DNA of 41,077 nucleotides, taken from positions 1-41,077 of the forward strand of contig JAFTVG010000023.1 of assembly GCA_017465885.1 (NCBI GenBank), written 5' to 3'. The notes under the pieces are model-generated. The model worked only from the letters and a program-made list of their open reading frames with translations, was not told the origin of the DNA and searched no databases. This document shows positions 1 through 9,190 of this stretch, in pieces. The stretch comes from Clostridia bacterium. GTDB lineage: Bacteria > Bacillota > Clostridia > Oscillospirales > CAG-272. Within the stretch, counting starts at the first letter, position 1; every line of letters starts with the position of its first letter. A program made the translations under genes and the position numbers.

Positions 1-106
1 CTCCTGCAACGAGGATAAAGAAAGCTATCCCGACATTTATCAGAGAGATCTGAAGATACAAGGAGTTGCGGTCTTCGTAATGCACCGCTTGAAGAAAAGG
101 AGGTAG
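1..106 (+). CDS. C-terminal end of an unidentified protein (partial)
   Basis: From base 2 an open frame of 34 codons runs to a TAG at 104-106. The C-terminal tail is basic (ends KKRR). The ribosome binding site of the next gene (AAAGGAGG) overlaps the last codons, which is typical of tightly packed genes within one element. The start lies upstream of the window. No family can be recognised from so short a piece, and a chance open frame is possible. Confidence 0.4.
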   Translation, partial: SCNEDKESYPDIYQRDLKIQGVAVFVMHRLKKRR

Positions 107-109
107 TCG

Positions 110-655
110 ATGCCCCAAAAGAAATACGATCTCCGAAACCAATTTGAACAAGCTGCTCGTCGATATAACAATGAGGAAGAACGCTCGACGCGGATTCAAG
201 CTGTTGTGGATGCTCATCACAAACAAACACAAATGCCGAAGAAATATAAACTTCCAACGTTCGATTGCCCTGCTTGTCACGCGAAGAATATTATGTTCGC
301 AGGGGATACCGTCGCGAAAAACGAGACGATTTTAACACTGCTTGAAGAAAACGGCGTAGCGGATTACGTTATCGTTTGCCCGAAATGCAAACAGTACATA
401 GGTGTTCGACGTCACGTCGGAACACAAGTTATTCGTCGTTCCTTCCGAACTATCGGCGGCACTCCGTTTGAGTACATATACGTGTTCAATCATAGAATTA
501 CCCGAACATATCAAGACGGTGAAATCCCTATGGGTACTCGCATCTTTTACGGTGAGATCAATAATGAAATTGGTGAAGCACAGGAAGAACATCCGACCGT
601 GCAAAGCATTTGGCTGCCGAACCAACAATATTCGAAAGTAAACAGCGCTCAATAA
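110..655 (+). CDS. Hypothetical protein with a central zinc ribbon
   Basis: A 181-residue protein starts at an ATG seven bases after a clear AAAGGAGG site. It has a basic, glutamine-rich N-terminus and a likely four-cysteine zinc ribbon: CPAC at about residue 53 and CPKC at about residue 90, separated by some 33 residues. The rest is polar with no membrane segment or signal peptide, so it should be cytoplasmic. I do not recognise the family. Zinc ribbons of this kind often sit in nucleic-acid-binding or structural proteins, and its place ahead of the mobilization genes suggests an accessory role in the element, but that is inference. Confidence 0.7.
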   Translation: MPQKKYDLRNQFEQAARRYNNEEERSTRIQAVVDAHHKQTQMPKKYKLPTFDCPACHAKNIMFAGDTVAKNETILTLLEENGVADYVIVCPKCKQYIGVRRHVGTQVIRRSFRTIGGTPFEYIYVFNHRITRTYQDGEIPMGTRIFYGEINNEIGEAQEEHPTVQSIWLPNQQYSKVNSAQ

Positions 656-729
656 TACATATCGCTTTTCAAAATTCACAATTAAATAAAACATATTTTT
701 TAGTGATCCATCCTCCCATCAGTGAATAT

Positions 730-918
730 GGGGGATTGTGAAGTTCGCGGAGATTTGTCGCTCAGATAAATCCCCCACGCAATTTGCAAAGCAAATTGCC
801 GAAGCTCAGCAATCAATCTAAGGGTAGGTATCAGTTACATATCATCACACGCATAATCAGAATGCAAATTCTATTATGTTTTGTTGTGGCGGTTTGTAAA
901 TGATACCTGCCCTTTTTT
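730..918 (+). other. Structured non-coding region with three inverted repeats
   Basis: The gap between the zinc-ribbon gene and mobC (656-1117) holds several dyads. GGGGGATT at 730-737 pairs with AATCCCCC at 769-776. GCAATTTGC at 779-787 pairs perfectly with 791-799 across an AAA loop. A 14-bp stem joins 820-833 (AAGGGTAGGTATCA) to 901-914 with one G-T pair; it is followed by a T-run (913-918) and encloses about 67 bases. The last could act as a terminator or attenuator for genes further upstream, or be part of a transfer-origin region. No long coding frame fits here. Confidence 0.45.
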
Positions 919-961
919 GCGCTTTCAATGTCGAAATTTATCGAAACAAAGGAGAATGAAA

Positions 962-1075
962 ATGAATTTCACTTCAAATCAATACGGACTTGTAGTCCGT
1001 CTACTTTTCTTGACAAGCACTGCATTTGTGGACACAAAATGCGAAGGTGGGGAGAACCCCATACCCCCGTACTGA
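962..1075 (+). CDS. Possible small protein upstream of mobC (37 aa)
   Basis: An ATG at 962 lies seven bases after a GGAG (951-954) and opens a 37-codon frame ending at TGA 1073-1075. An in-frame ATG at 956 is too close to the site. The product has a short hydrophobic middle and a Cys-Glu-Gly-Gly-Glu-Asn-Pro tail. I have the impression of similar tails ahead of Mob genes in gut Clostridia elements, but could not check. The last third of the frame overlaps the dyads proposed as a transfer origin, so the frame may be a by-product of a conserved DNA site rather than a gene. Confidence 0.35.
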   Translation: MNFTSNQYGLVVRLLFLTSTAFVDTKCEGGENPIPPY

Positions 1076-1076
1076 A
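1022..1076 (+). other. Candidate origin of transfer (oriT) region
   Basis: Just upstream of mobC there is a hairpin-like dyad at 1022-1042 (GCATTTGTG...CACAAAATGC, one bulge). It is followed by GGGGAGAACCCC at 1049-1060 and the C-rich run ATACCCCCGTACTG. MOBP relaxases usually nick next to a short inverted repeat located close to mobC, and this is the best match to that layout. The nick site itself cannot be assigned from sequence alone. Confidence 0.35.
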
Positions 1077-1117
1077 AAATTTATAATGAAAATTTATAGC
1101 AAAGGAGTAAAAGCAAA

Positions 1118-1489
1118 ATGAAACAGACAGAGGAAAAAGGAAAAGGCGGGCGCAAGCGAACCCACCTCGTCAAGTTCTATTTGAGTGACGATGAGTATGA
1201 AAAGCTGTGTAAGGATGCGGCGACATTCAATCGTGATAAGAGCAAATATCTGCGCTTGCTTATCGAATGGATCGAGCCGGTTGCGCCGCCCTCGGTGGAA
1301 GTCAAGGAGTTTACCCGCGAGCTTCGTCGCTTGGGCGTGAGTTTGAATCAGATCGCCGCGAGGGCGAACACACTCGGCTTTGTGGATGATCTCGAATACC
1401 GCCGTTATGCCGACGAGGTGATGAAGGTACTTGGTGCTATTCAACAAGAGTACGCGAAGAAAGGAGTGAAGCTAATTGGCAACCACTAA
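1118..1489 (+). CDS. mobC: MobC-like relaxosome accessory protein
   Basis: A 123-residue protein. A basic start leads into a ribbon-helix-helix-like segment (about residues 17-50, phenylalanine-tyrosine strand then 'LSDDEYEKL' helix). The C-terminal half resembles the MobC family, with the pattern 'RELRRLGVSLNQIAARAN' (about residues 65-82). MobC proteins bind oriT and help the relaxase open the DNA at the nick site. A GGAG site lies upstream of the ATG. The frame overlaps the relaxase start by 14 bases, so the two are almost certainly translationally coupled. No signal peptide or membrane segment. Confidence 0.85.
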   Translation: MKQTEEKGKGGRKRTHLVKFYLSDDEYEKLCKDAATFNRDKSKYLRLLIEWIEPVAPPSVEVKEFTRELRRLGVSLNQIAARANTLGFVDDLEYRRYADEVMKVLGAIQQEYAKKGVKLIGNH

Positions 1490-2825
1490 GATTTGGAACG
1501 TAAGCGCACACGTCAGTAAGCTCCTTGCTTACGTTGCCAACAAAAACAAAACCACAATGGAGATTGAAAGCTGGACAGATGATGAAGAGATGCGGCTCGC
1601 CGCTGAGATGCTTGGATTGTCGTCCGATCACTTTGCCACCGAGGAAAAGAAATTCGTCACGGGCATCAACTGTACACCCGAGAATGCCAACGAAGTTATG
1701 CTGACGCTCTTAGAGGGTGTAGATTCTTCTGACATCCAAGCCTATCACGGATACCAATCCTTCAAGCCCGGTGAGGTAACACCCGACGTCGCTCACGCCA
1801 TCGGTGTTCAGCTCGCCAACGAACTGTGGGGCGAAGACTTTCCAATTATCGTTGCCACCCATATCGATAAGGGGCATGTGCATAATCATTTCTGCATACC
1901 GGCGACGGGATTCTCGGGCAGACGGTATCACGATTGTAACGCTACTTACAAGCTGATGCGCGACACCTCGGACAAAATTTGCAGGGAGTACGGATTATCC
2001 GTGATTGAAAACCCGAGCAAGGATGGGCACAAGCACATCGCGGAGGTTCACGCAGAAAAGAAAGGCATCCCTACGATGCGTGATCAGATACGTGCTGACA
2101 TCGACGCGGTGGCGAAACAAGAATTTATCATCAAGAACTTTTACAACCGTATGCGAAGCCTTGGCTATACTATTGAGCAACGCGGGAAATTCCTCCGTAT
2201 CAAGCCTTACGGCTATGACAAATTCTTTCGTTTGGAAAAGCTCGGCGCGGGATATACCGAGGAGGATATTGAAGCGAGGATACGGAATAACGCTCACAAT
2301 CGCCAATGGACACCTATCCCATTTTACCAACCGACCTTGCGAGAGAAACCAACGGGACTCTATGCGCTGTATCTTCACTACTGTTATTTGCTCGGAGCAA
2401 TACCCAAGGTGATCCCAAAGAATCCCGAAGCCTATGCCGCCATTAAGGATGACATTCGCCGCGCCCGTATGTATTCGGAGCAGGCGAAGTTCCTCGGCAA
2501 GTATTTCCTTGATACAAAGGATGATCTCATACGACACGCGCTCAAGGTTCGTGCGCAAATGGAAGCACTCTGTAAAGAACGTCAGAAGCTCCGCAACAAA
2601 ATGCGGTGGATGAAAGATCCCGACGAGATACAGCCGATACGCGAACAGATCTTTGCTATCTCGGACAAGCTTAAACCGCTTCGTAATGAGTACGCCATGT
2701 GCAAAGATATTTATGACCGCAGTGATGATATTGAAAAGACGGTCGAGCGCATCGAGTTCCCACAACTCGTCGAACAAGAAAAGCAGAAAGCTGCACTCAA
2801 AAAGAATGGGCGTGAGGAGAGATAA
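1476..2825 (+). CDS. MOBP-type relaxase (MobA/VirD2 fold)
   Basis: A 449-residue relaxase that would nick and covalently hold one strand at oriT. The start is TTG at 1476, ten bases after AAAGGAG inside the end of mobC. The probable catalytic tyrosine is Tyr19 (LLAYVANKNKTT, matching the family pattern YxxNPxKT). The histidine metal motif HIDKGHVHNHF is at residues 129-139, and AYHGYQSF at 89-96 is the other conserved strand. The C-terminal 200 residues are helical and charged, probably coiled, and would contact partner proteins or DNA. All motifs are intact, so it is probably active. No type IV secretion genes are nearby, so transfer would rely on a helper element. Confidence 0.92.
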   Translation: MATTKIWNVSAHVSKLLAYVANKNKTTMEIESWTDDEEMRLAAEMLGLSSDHFATEEKKFVTGINCTPENANEVMLTLLEGVDSSDIQAYHGYQSFKPGEVTPDVAHAIGVQLANELWGEDFPIIVATHIDKGHVHNHFCIPATGFSGRRYHDCNATYKLMRDTSDKICREYGLSVIENPSKDGHKHIAEVHAEKKGIPTMRDQIRADIDAVAKQEFIIKNFYNRMRSLGYTIEQRGKFLRIKPYGYDKFFRLEKLGAGYTEEDIEARIRNNAHNRQWTPIPFYQPTLREKPTGLYALYLHYCYLLGAIPKVIPKNPEAYAAIKDDIRRARMYSEQAKFLGKYFLDTKDDLIRHALKVRAQMEALCKERQKLRNKMRWMKDPDEIQPIREQIFAISDKLKPLRNEYAMCKDIYDRSDDIEKTVERIEFPQLVEQEKQKAALKKNGREER

Positions 2826-3047
2826 AAGAGCGGTCTTGATCGTAAAAGTTTGCTACCGCCCACGAGAGCAGATTTACGATCTTGACCGAGGGAAAACAGT
2901 ATTTTTCTATTTTTAGCACCTTAAAACGTATCCCACATCATAAAGGCGTTTGCTATTGAAAAATTCGCATTTTCCTACACTCTTGACCGAGCCTTTTTGA
3001 GTGAAAAACGCCTTACTTCAAAAACAAAGCTAATTTAGGAGGACTTT
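2826..3047. other. Non-coding gap with inverted and direct repeats
   Basis: A GATCGTAAA / TTTACGATC inverted repeat brackets about 2836-2881. TCTTGACCGAG occurs twice about 100 bases apart (near 2879 and 2981). AAGGCGTTT near 2943 and AAACGCCTT near 3007 form a second inverted pair. No convincing promoter or coding frame was found. The repeats may be protein binding sites or RNA stems between the mobilization and recombination modules. Confidence 0.4.
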
Positions 3048-3341
3048 ATGATTACGAATAAGAAAAAGAACGAAAAGACAACTGAAATCTATTTTGATGA
3101 AACAACCGCAGCCGTCGTGATACGAACACACAATACCGCTTTGAAGAAGCGGCTCCTTGCCTTTGCCGCGAAGTTTCCCGATCTCTGCCGCCTTACCGAT
3201 GATGACGAGCTTGGATACCTTTCATTTGAGATTGATAAGAACAGATTTTCAATCCGCCTTACCGCGCCGTACACCGAGGAACGCAGAGATTTGGCAAGAG
3301 CTAAGATGAACGAGATCAACAATAAGGAGGATGTTGAATGA
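3048..3341 (+). CDS. Small conserved accessory protein of the element
   Basis: A 97-residue protein with a strong AGGAGG site eight bases before the ATG. It has a lysine-rich start, then 'TEIYFDETTAAVVIRTHN', an aspartate-rich turn (TDDDELGYLSFEI) and a basic, helical C-terminus. I have seen this kind of small protein next to serine recombinases in Clostridia elements, but its function is not established to my knowledge. No membrane segment. It overlaps the next gene by four bases (ATGA), so the two form a coupled pair. Confidence 0.7.
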   Translation: MITNKKKNEKTTEIYFDETTAAVVIRTHNTALKKRLLAFAAKFPDLCRLTDDDELGYLSFEIDKNRFSIRLTAPYTEERRDLARAKMNEINNKEDVE

Positions 3342-3622
3342 GTAAAAGCAAAACAATTCATATGATCGAGTCAAACTCCGATGAACAGTACGAATTATTT
3401 CAATCCATTATCCAAAATGCAGAGAAAAGAATAACAATGCTCGAACCCATGACGCGGGAGGAACGTATCGAATACTTTCGTAGCAGGCTTTACCCACAAG
3501 ATATTAATTTTGATTTGGATTGTGGTGCCACGGTTCTTCACGTCAACAGCAAGTTCGCAAAAAACTCTGAGGAAAGTATTGCCGGCAAGGTGCAGAGAGT
3601 ATCACAAAAAATTAACACTTAA
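3338..3622 (+). CDS. Small element protein, possibly TnpW-like
   Basis: A 94-residue protein that starts at ATG 3338 inside the stop of the preceding gene, with AAGGAGG just upstream. The N-terminal two-thirds are acidic and helical. The C-terminal stretch 'GATVLHVNSKFAKNSEESIAGKVQRV' (split here as residues about 63-88) has the pattern of transposon-encoded TnpW proteins, which are short proteins found beside TnpX-type recombinases. The similarity is by eye only, and the longer N-terminus is unlike the usual TnpW length. Position just ahead of the recombinase supports an accessory role in excision or regulation. Confidence 0.55.
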   Translation: MSKSKTIHMIESNSDEQYELFQSIIQNAEKRITMLEPMTREERIEYFRSRLYPQDINFDLDCGATVLHVNSKFAKNSEESIAGKVQRVSQKINT

Positions 3623-3661
3623 AACCATCGCTTTAGCGTTGTAAAGTGTTGAAATATTTTC

Positions 3662-5403
<1,742 letters not shown>

Positions 5404-5432
5404 CACCGAAATGTTATACCGTTTCTGATTGA

Positions 5433-5491
5433 AGGCACGCCCCTCGGTGTACCTGCTCTATCGCAGGTGCACCGACTGCCTCTTTTTTTTT
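5433..5491 (+). terminator. Rho-independent terminator after the recombinase
   Basis: A long, nested stem is formed by AGGCA/TGCCT outside and CGGTG-ACCTGC/GCAGGT-CACCG inside, around a TCTATC loop. It is followed by a run of nine T (5483-5491). It closes the element's last gene and separates it from the chromosome operon. Confidence 0.85.
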
Positions 5492-5499
5492 AATTATTG

Positions 5500-5528
5500 T
5501 AGACAGCCAAGCTTTTTTGTGATATAAT
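5500..5528 (+). promoter_or_regulatory. Promoter of the MoxR/VWA operon
   Basis: TAGACA (5500-5505) and a perfect TATAAT (5523-5528) are 17 bases apart. The predicted leader is about 75 bases. It holds a GACGGC-AAAAC-GCCGTC hairpin (5581-5597) just before the ribosome site GGAAAGGG, which could influence translation of the first gene. Confidence 0.7.
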
Positions 5529-5609
5529 CAATATGGAAGGGTGTGCATATGTCTGCGCGCCCAATGAATTGACTGTTCAAGACGGCAAAACGCCGTCGGA
5601 AAGGGTGTT

Positions 5610-7148
5610 ATGAACGCCAACAAAACCATAAATGCATTCAGAAGAAAGCTCCTTTGGGAGGGACTGCTCCGTGCCGCCCTCCTTGCCCTCTGCTTTGCAG
5701 GAGGCGCCGGACTGCTTTTTACGCTCGTCTGCCATCTGCTCCTGATCAAAACGAGCCTCACTCTTTTGGCGGTGATCTCGATTTCGGTCTTTTTTGCCGC
5801 CTTCTTCCCTGCCTTTTTCGCAGGCTATTTCCCCACGAAAAAGAGGACGGCGCGCCGTATGGATGAGCTGGGATTAAAGGAGCGGGCAAGCACCATGCTT
5901 GAATTCAAGGACTGCGACAGCACCATGGCGCGCTTACAAAGAGAGGACGCCTGCGCCCATATCGCCGCCTTGAGATCGCGACAGATGAAGCTGCGCTTTT
6001 CCGGCAGGATCGCCGCGCTCAGTCTCTGTCTGCTCCTCTTGACGGCAGGAGTCTTTGTCCTGCCCCACGATCTGCTCTCCTTCGGCAGGGAAGCGAATGC
6101 CGAAACCATGGACGAGGAACAGCAGCAGATCATCAAGGATCTGATCGACAAGCTGAGAGAAGAGGTGGAAAAATCCCCCTTGGACGAAGAGATCAAGGAT
6201 CAGATCGACGAGATCGTGGACCGTCTGGAGGAGGATCTGAAGGACACCGACAGCGCCCTTGACCAGGCAGGAAAGGTGGAGGACGCCAAAAACGAGATCT
6301 CCGATCTGTTGGATAAGGAACTGAGCAAAAACAGCATCGGCAAGGCACTCCAGCAATATGAGATCACCAAGAACACGGGCGACGCCGTGGTCGGCGCAGA
6401 TCCCACTCAGTTAAAGAGCGCCTTTGCCGACCTTGAAAATAAGATTAACAAGGAAAAGGACCAGAAGGACGAATTATATAAGACCATCAACAGAGCCCTG
6501 GGCGAATCGGGCGTGAAGGCGGGCGACCCTCTTTACGATGCCTTTGACGCTCTTTCCTCCGATCTTGCCGCGCTGGACAGCGCCAAGGAAAGCTTTTCCG
6601 AAGATCTGAAGCAGGTGTTTGCGGATGCATACGACCGCATCGCCCCTCTGCTTGAAAAGCAGAAGGTGATCGAGGAGGAAAAGGATAAATTAGAGGACAT
6701 CCTTGACAAGGGCAAGGAGGATCTTCTTGAAAAGGAGGACGCCAAGGATCAGCCCTCCGAAAGTGAGCCCTCGGGTGAGGGCGAGCAATCGGGCGAAGGT
6801 GAGCAATCGGGTGAAGGCGAGCAGCCGGGCGAGGGCGAGCAGCCGGGCGACGGCGAGCAACCGGGCGACGGCGAGCAGCCGGGCGACGGCAAGAAGCCGG
6901 GCGACGGCAAGGAGCCCGGTGAGGGCGGCGACGGCAACTCCGATGACAAGGGCGACGGCAGCGGACAGGGCGGCTCCGACAAAAACGAAAAACCCACCGA
7001 GGAGATCTACGATCCCTACTCGGGAAGCGTAGGCTACGGCAAGGTGCTTGCAGCCTACTACGCCGAATACCTGAAGGCGCTGAAAAACGGAACCGTTCCC
7101 CCCGAAATGAAGGAATACATCGAAAACTATTTTTCATCGCTGAATTAA
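5610..7148 (+). CDS. Membrane protein with coiled coil and Gly/Glu/Gln/Pro repeat linker
   Basis: A 512-residue protein, first gene of the MoxR operon. Three membrane segments are clear (about residues 18-46, 51-74 and 132-153), then a long acidic, helical region (165-380). Next is a hexapeptide-repeat linker (388-440) and a short conserved-looking tail, 'VPPEMKEYIENYFSSL' (497-511). Tails of this form close the membrane proteins found with MoxR and VWA genes in several phyla (DUF4175-like). The big helical region probably lies outside the cell. Its role is unknown; the operon suggests it is a substrate or scaffold of the MoxR/VWA complex. ATG preceded by AAAGGGTG. Confidence 0.75.
   Translation: MNANKTINAFRRKLLWEGLLRAALLALCFAGGAGLLFTLVCHLLLIKTSLTLLAVISISVFFAAFFPAFFAGYFPTKKRTARRMDELGLKERASTMLEFKDCDSTMARLQREDACAHIAALRSRQMKLRFSGRIAALSLCLLLLTAGVFVLPHDLLSFGREANAETMDEEQQQIIKDLIDKLREEVEKSPLDEEIKDQIDEIVDRLEEDLKDTDSALDQAGKVEDAKNEISDLLDKELSKNSIGKALQQYEITKNTGDAVVGADPTQLKSAFADLENKINKEKDQKDELYKTINRALGESGVKAGDPLYDAFDALSSDLAALDSAKESFSEDLKQVFADAYDRIAPLLEKQKVIEEEKDKLEDILDKGKEDLLEKEDAKDQPSESEPSGEGEQSGEGEQSGEGEQPGEGEQPGDGEQPGDGEQPGDGKKPGDGKEPGEGGDGNSDDKGDGSGQGGSDKNEKPTEEIYDPYSGSVGYGKVLAAYYAEYLKALKNGTVPPEMKEYIENYFSSLN
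6771..6930 (+). repeat. 18-bp coding tandem repeat (hexapeptide G-E/D-G-E-Q-S/P)
   Basis: About eight to nine imperfect 18-base units inside the first gene of the MoxR operon encode Gly-Glu/Asp-Gly-Glu-Gln-Ser/Pro. The later units drift to Lys in the third and fifth positions. Such repeats change copy number easily by slippage, so the linker length may vary between strains. Confidence 0.85.
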
Positions 7149-7212
7149 GCGGGCTTCCAAAAGGACAGAAAGACAAAAAAACGCATAAGGACAGAAGGAC
7201 AGGAGAAAAGAT

Positions 7213-8223
7213 ATGATTTCCGAAAAAGATATACAGTTTTTTGCAGAAAAAAGCAACCGCATCATCGAAGAGATCTCCAAGGACCTGGTGGGTCAGGAGG
7301 AAGTGGTCAAGGGTACGGTCATCGCTATGATCGCAGGAGGCAACGTTCTTTTGGAGGGCGTGCCCGGCGTGGGTAAAACCCGTCTTGTACGCTCCATCGG
7401 CAGAGTGTTCTCCCTTCCCTTTTCCCGTATCCAGTTCACCCCCGACCTGATGCCCGCCGACGTGACGGGAACCGACGTATTGAAGAAGGATGAAAAGGGC
7501 AACAACGTGCTGGAGTTTTCCCGCGGCCCGATCTTCAGCAGCATCGTGCTTGCCGACGAGATCAACCGTGCCACCCCCAAGACCCAGTCTGCCCTCCTTG
7601 AAGCCATGCAGGAGCATACCGTCACCGCATCGGGCAAGACCTACCGTCTTGACGAGCCCTTCTTCGTGCTCGCCACCCAGAACCCCATCGAGCAGGACGG
7701 CACTTACCCCCTGCCCGAGGCACAGACCGACCGCTTTATGCTCAAGCTCATCGTCACCTTCCCCACAGCCGACCAGCTGGCAAGCATCGTCAATATGACC
7801 CAGGAAACCATGGAGGAGCGGGCACAGGCTGTGCTGACGGGTGAGGAGCTTCTGGCAATGCGCCGTACCGCCAAGGAGATCTTAGTGCCCGAGGAGGTGC
7901 TGTCTTACGCAATGCGCCTGGTGTGTGCCACCCATCCCGAAAGCCCTGACGCCTCGGATACCGCCAAAAAGTATCTGCGTCTGGGTGCCAGCCCCCGTGC
8001 CGCACAAGCACTCATCACCGCGGGTAAGGTCAGAGCACTGACCGAGGGGCGCTACAACGTCAGCATCGAGGACATCAACGTCCTTGCCTATCCCGTGCTC
8101 CGCCACCGTATCAAGGCAGGCTTCAACGCCGTTTCCGAGCACCTTTCAAACGACGATCTGATCTCCAAGCTCATTCGTGAGGTGGGAGGCAAAAAGGCGC
8201 CGATCGTAGGCAAAAAAGGATAA
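7213..8223 (+). CDS. MoxR-family AAA+ ATPase
   Basis: A 336-residue AAA+ ATPase. Walker A GVPGVGKT (49-56), Walker B VLADE (112-116), sensor-1 ATQN (154-157) and the MoxR signature 'EQDGTYPLPEAQTDRF' (160-175) are all intact. MoxR ATPases act as chaperones that load or mature VWA-domain partners with metal or assemble them into complexes; three VWA-type genes follow directly. Soluble, no membrane segment. The start ATG has AGGAG upstream. The pairing with DUF58 and Bat-like proteins is the standard genomic setting. Confidence 0.95.
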   Translation: MISEKDIQFFAEKSNRIIEEISKDLVGQEEVVKGTVIAMIAGGNVLLEGVPGVGKTRLVRSIGRVFSLPFSRIQFTPDLMPADVTGTDVLKKDEKGNNVLEFSRGPIFSSIVLADEINRATPKTQSALLEAMQEHTVTASGKTYRLDEPFFVLATQNPIEQDGTYPLPEAQTDRFMLKLIVTFPTADQLASIVNMTQETMEERAQAVLTGEELLAMRRTAKEILVPEEVLSYAMRLVCATHPESPDASDTAKKYLRLGASPRAAQALITAGKVRALTEGRYNVSIEDINVLAYPVLRHRIKAGFNAVSEHLSNDDLISKLIREVGGKKAPIVGKKG

Positions 8224-8293
8224 ACAAAGCCGTTTTTTCAAGGCTTTTTCAAAAAAATGAGAAGGAGGGCTTTCGCCGGAAAGCAGAAAAGAA

Positions 8294-9190
8294 ATGAAGA
8301 AAAAGATCATAGACGAAGGCTTTCTTTCGATGCTGGAGGGCAGAGATCTGCAAATAAAGCGCTCTATGCAGGGATTCTTTGGCGGAAACCGCCCCTCCCC
8401 CTTCTTCGGATCGTCCACCGAGTTTGCGGAATACCGTGAATACGTGCAGGGCGACGATCTGCGCCGTTTAGACACCAATCTGCTTGCCCGCTTTGACAAG
8501 CTCTACACCAAGCAGTACGTGGACGAGCGGCGCTTGCACCACCGCATCTATATCGACGCCTCCCGCTCCATGGACTGGGGCTCGCCCTCCAAGGCGCCCC
8601 TTGCCTTAAAGCTTTGTGCCGCCCTTGGCTACGTGGCGGTGCGCAGCTGCGACCGCGTTTCCTTTTTCGCCTTAAGAGAGCAGTCCTGCCAGGACATTGC
8701 CCTTTCCATTTCAGGCAAGGACGCCTTTTACCGCGGAGTAAACGCCTTAAACGACGTGAAATTTTACGGTGACTTCCGTCCTGCGGGTGCCATCGCCTCA
8801 AGAGAGGACGTGGGCTCAAACGACGGTCTTGCCATCCTCATTTCCGACTTTTTAAACGACGGCTGGCAGGAGGTTGCCGAATACCTCTATAGTAAAAAAA
8901 AGCAGGTGCAGTTCATCCGCATCCTTTCAAAAGACGAGATCGACCCCGACCTTTCGGGCAAGGTCTTTCTCTTCGACAGCGAGGCAGAGGATGAGGAGGA
9001 CGAGCGCAATATGAAAAGGCGGATCAACCGCCCCATGATCAAGGCGTACAAGGAGGCGTTTGCCTTCCACGAGGAGCAGATCAAGTCCTTTTGCGCCGAA
9101 AGAGAGATCGGACTTCTGACCCTCTGCTCCGATGAGGAGATCGAAAAAATACTCTTTTTAAAGGCAACCGAAGGGGAGGTGCTGAAATGA
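8294..9190 (+). CDS. DUF58 protein with VWA-like fold
   Basis: A 298-residue soluble protein. The DUF58 hallmark 'EYREYVQGDDLRRLDTNLLA' (about 46-66) is followed by a VWA-type strand with a complete metal motif, DASRS (about residues 88-92). DUF58 proteins are the usual direct partner of MoxR ATPases. Start at ATG 8294 is chosen by fit to the family; the ribosome site is weak (AAAAGA), so translation may depend on coupling. It overlaps the next gene by four bases (ATGA). Confidence 0.9.
   Translation: MKKKIIDEGFLSMLEGRDLQIKRSMQGFFGGNRPSPFFGSSTEFAEYREYVQGDDLRRLDTNLLARFDKLYTKQYVDERRLHHRIYIDASRSMDWGSPSKAPLALKLCAALGYVAVRSCDRVSFFALREQSCQDIALSISGKDAFYRGVNALNDVKFYGDFRPAGAIASREDVGSNDGLAILISDFLNDGWQEVAEYLYSKKKQVQFIRILSKDEIDPDLSGKVFLFDSEAEDEEDERNMKRRINRPMIKAYKEAFAFHEEQIKSFCAEREIGLLTLCSDEEIEKILFLKATEGEVLK

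Noticed and set aside
5533..5613. A 26-codon frame whose stop overlaps the ATG of the first MoxR-operon gene (ATGA)
   Set aside because: Its ATG lies at the predicted transcription start with no ribosome site, so it would need leaderless translation; coupling is possible but there is no further support.
6749..6997. Minus-strand open frame full of Ser-Pro-Cys repeats
   Set aside because: It is the mirror of the 18-base repeat in the plus-strand membrane protein, with no start signal of its own.
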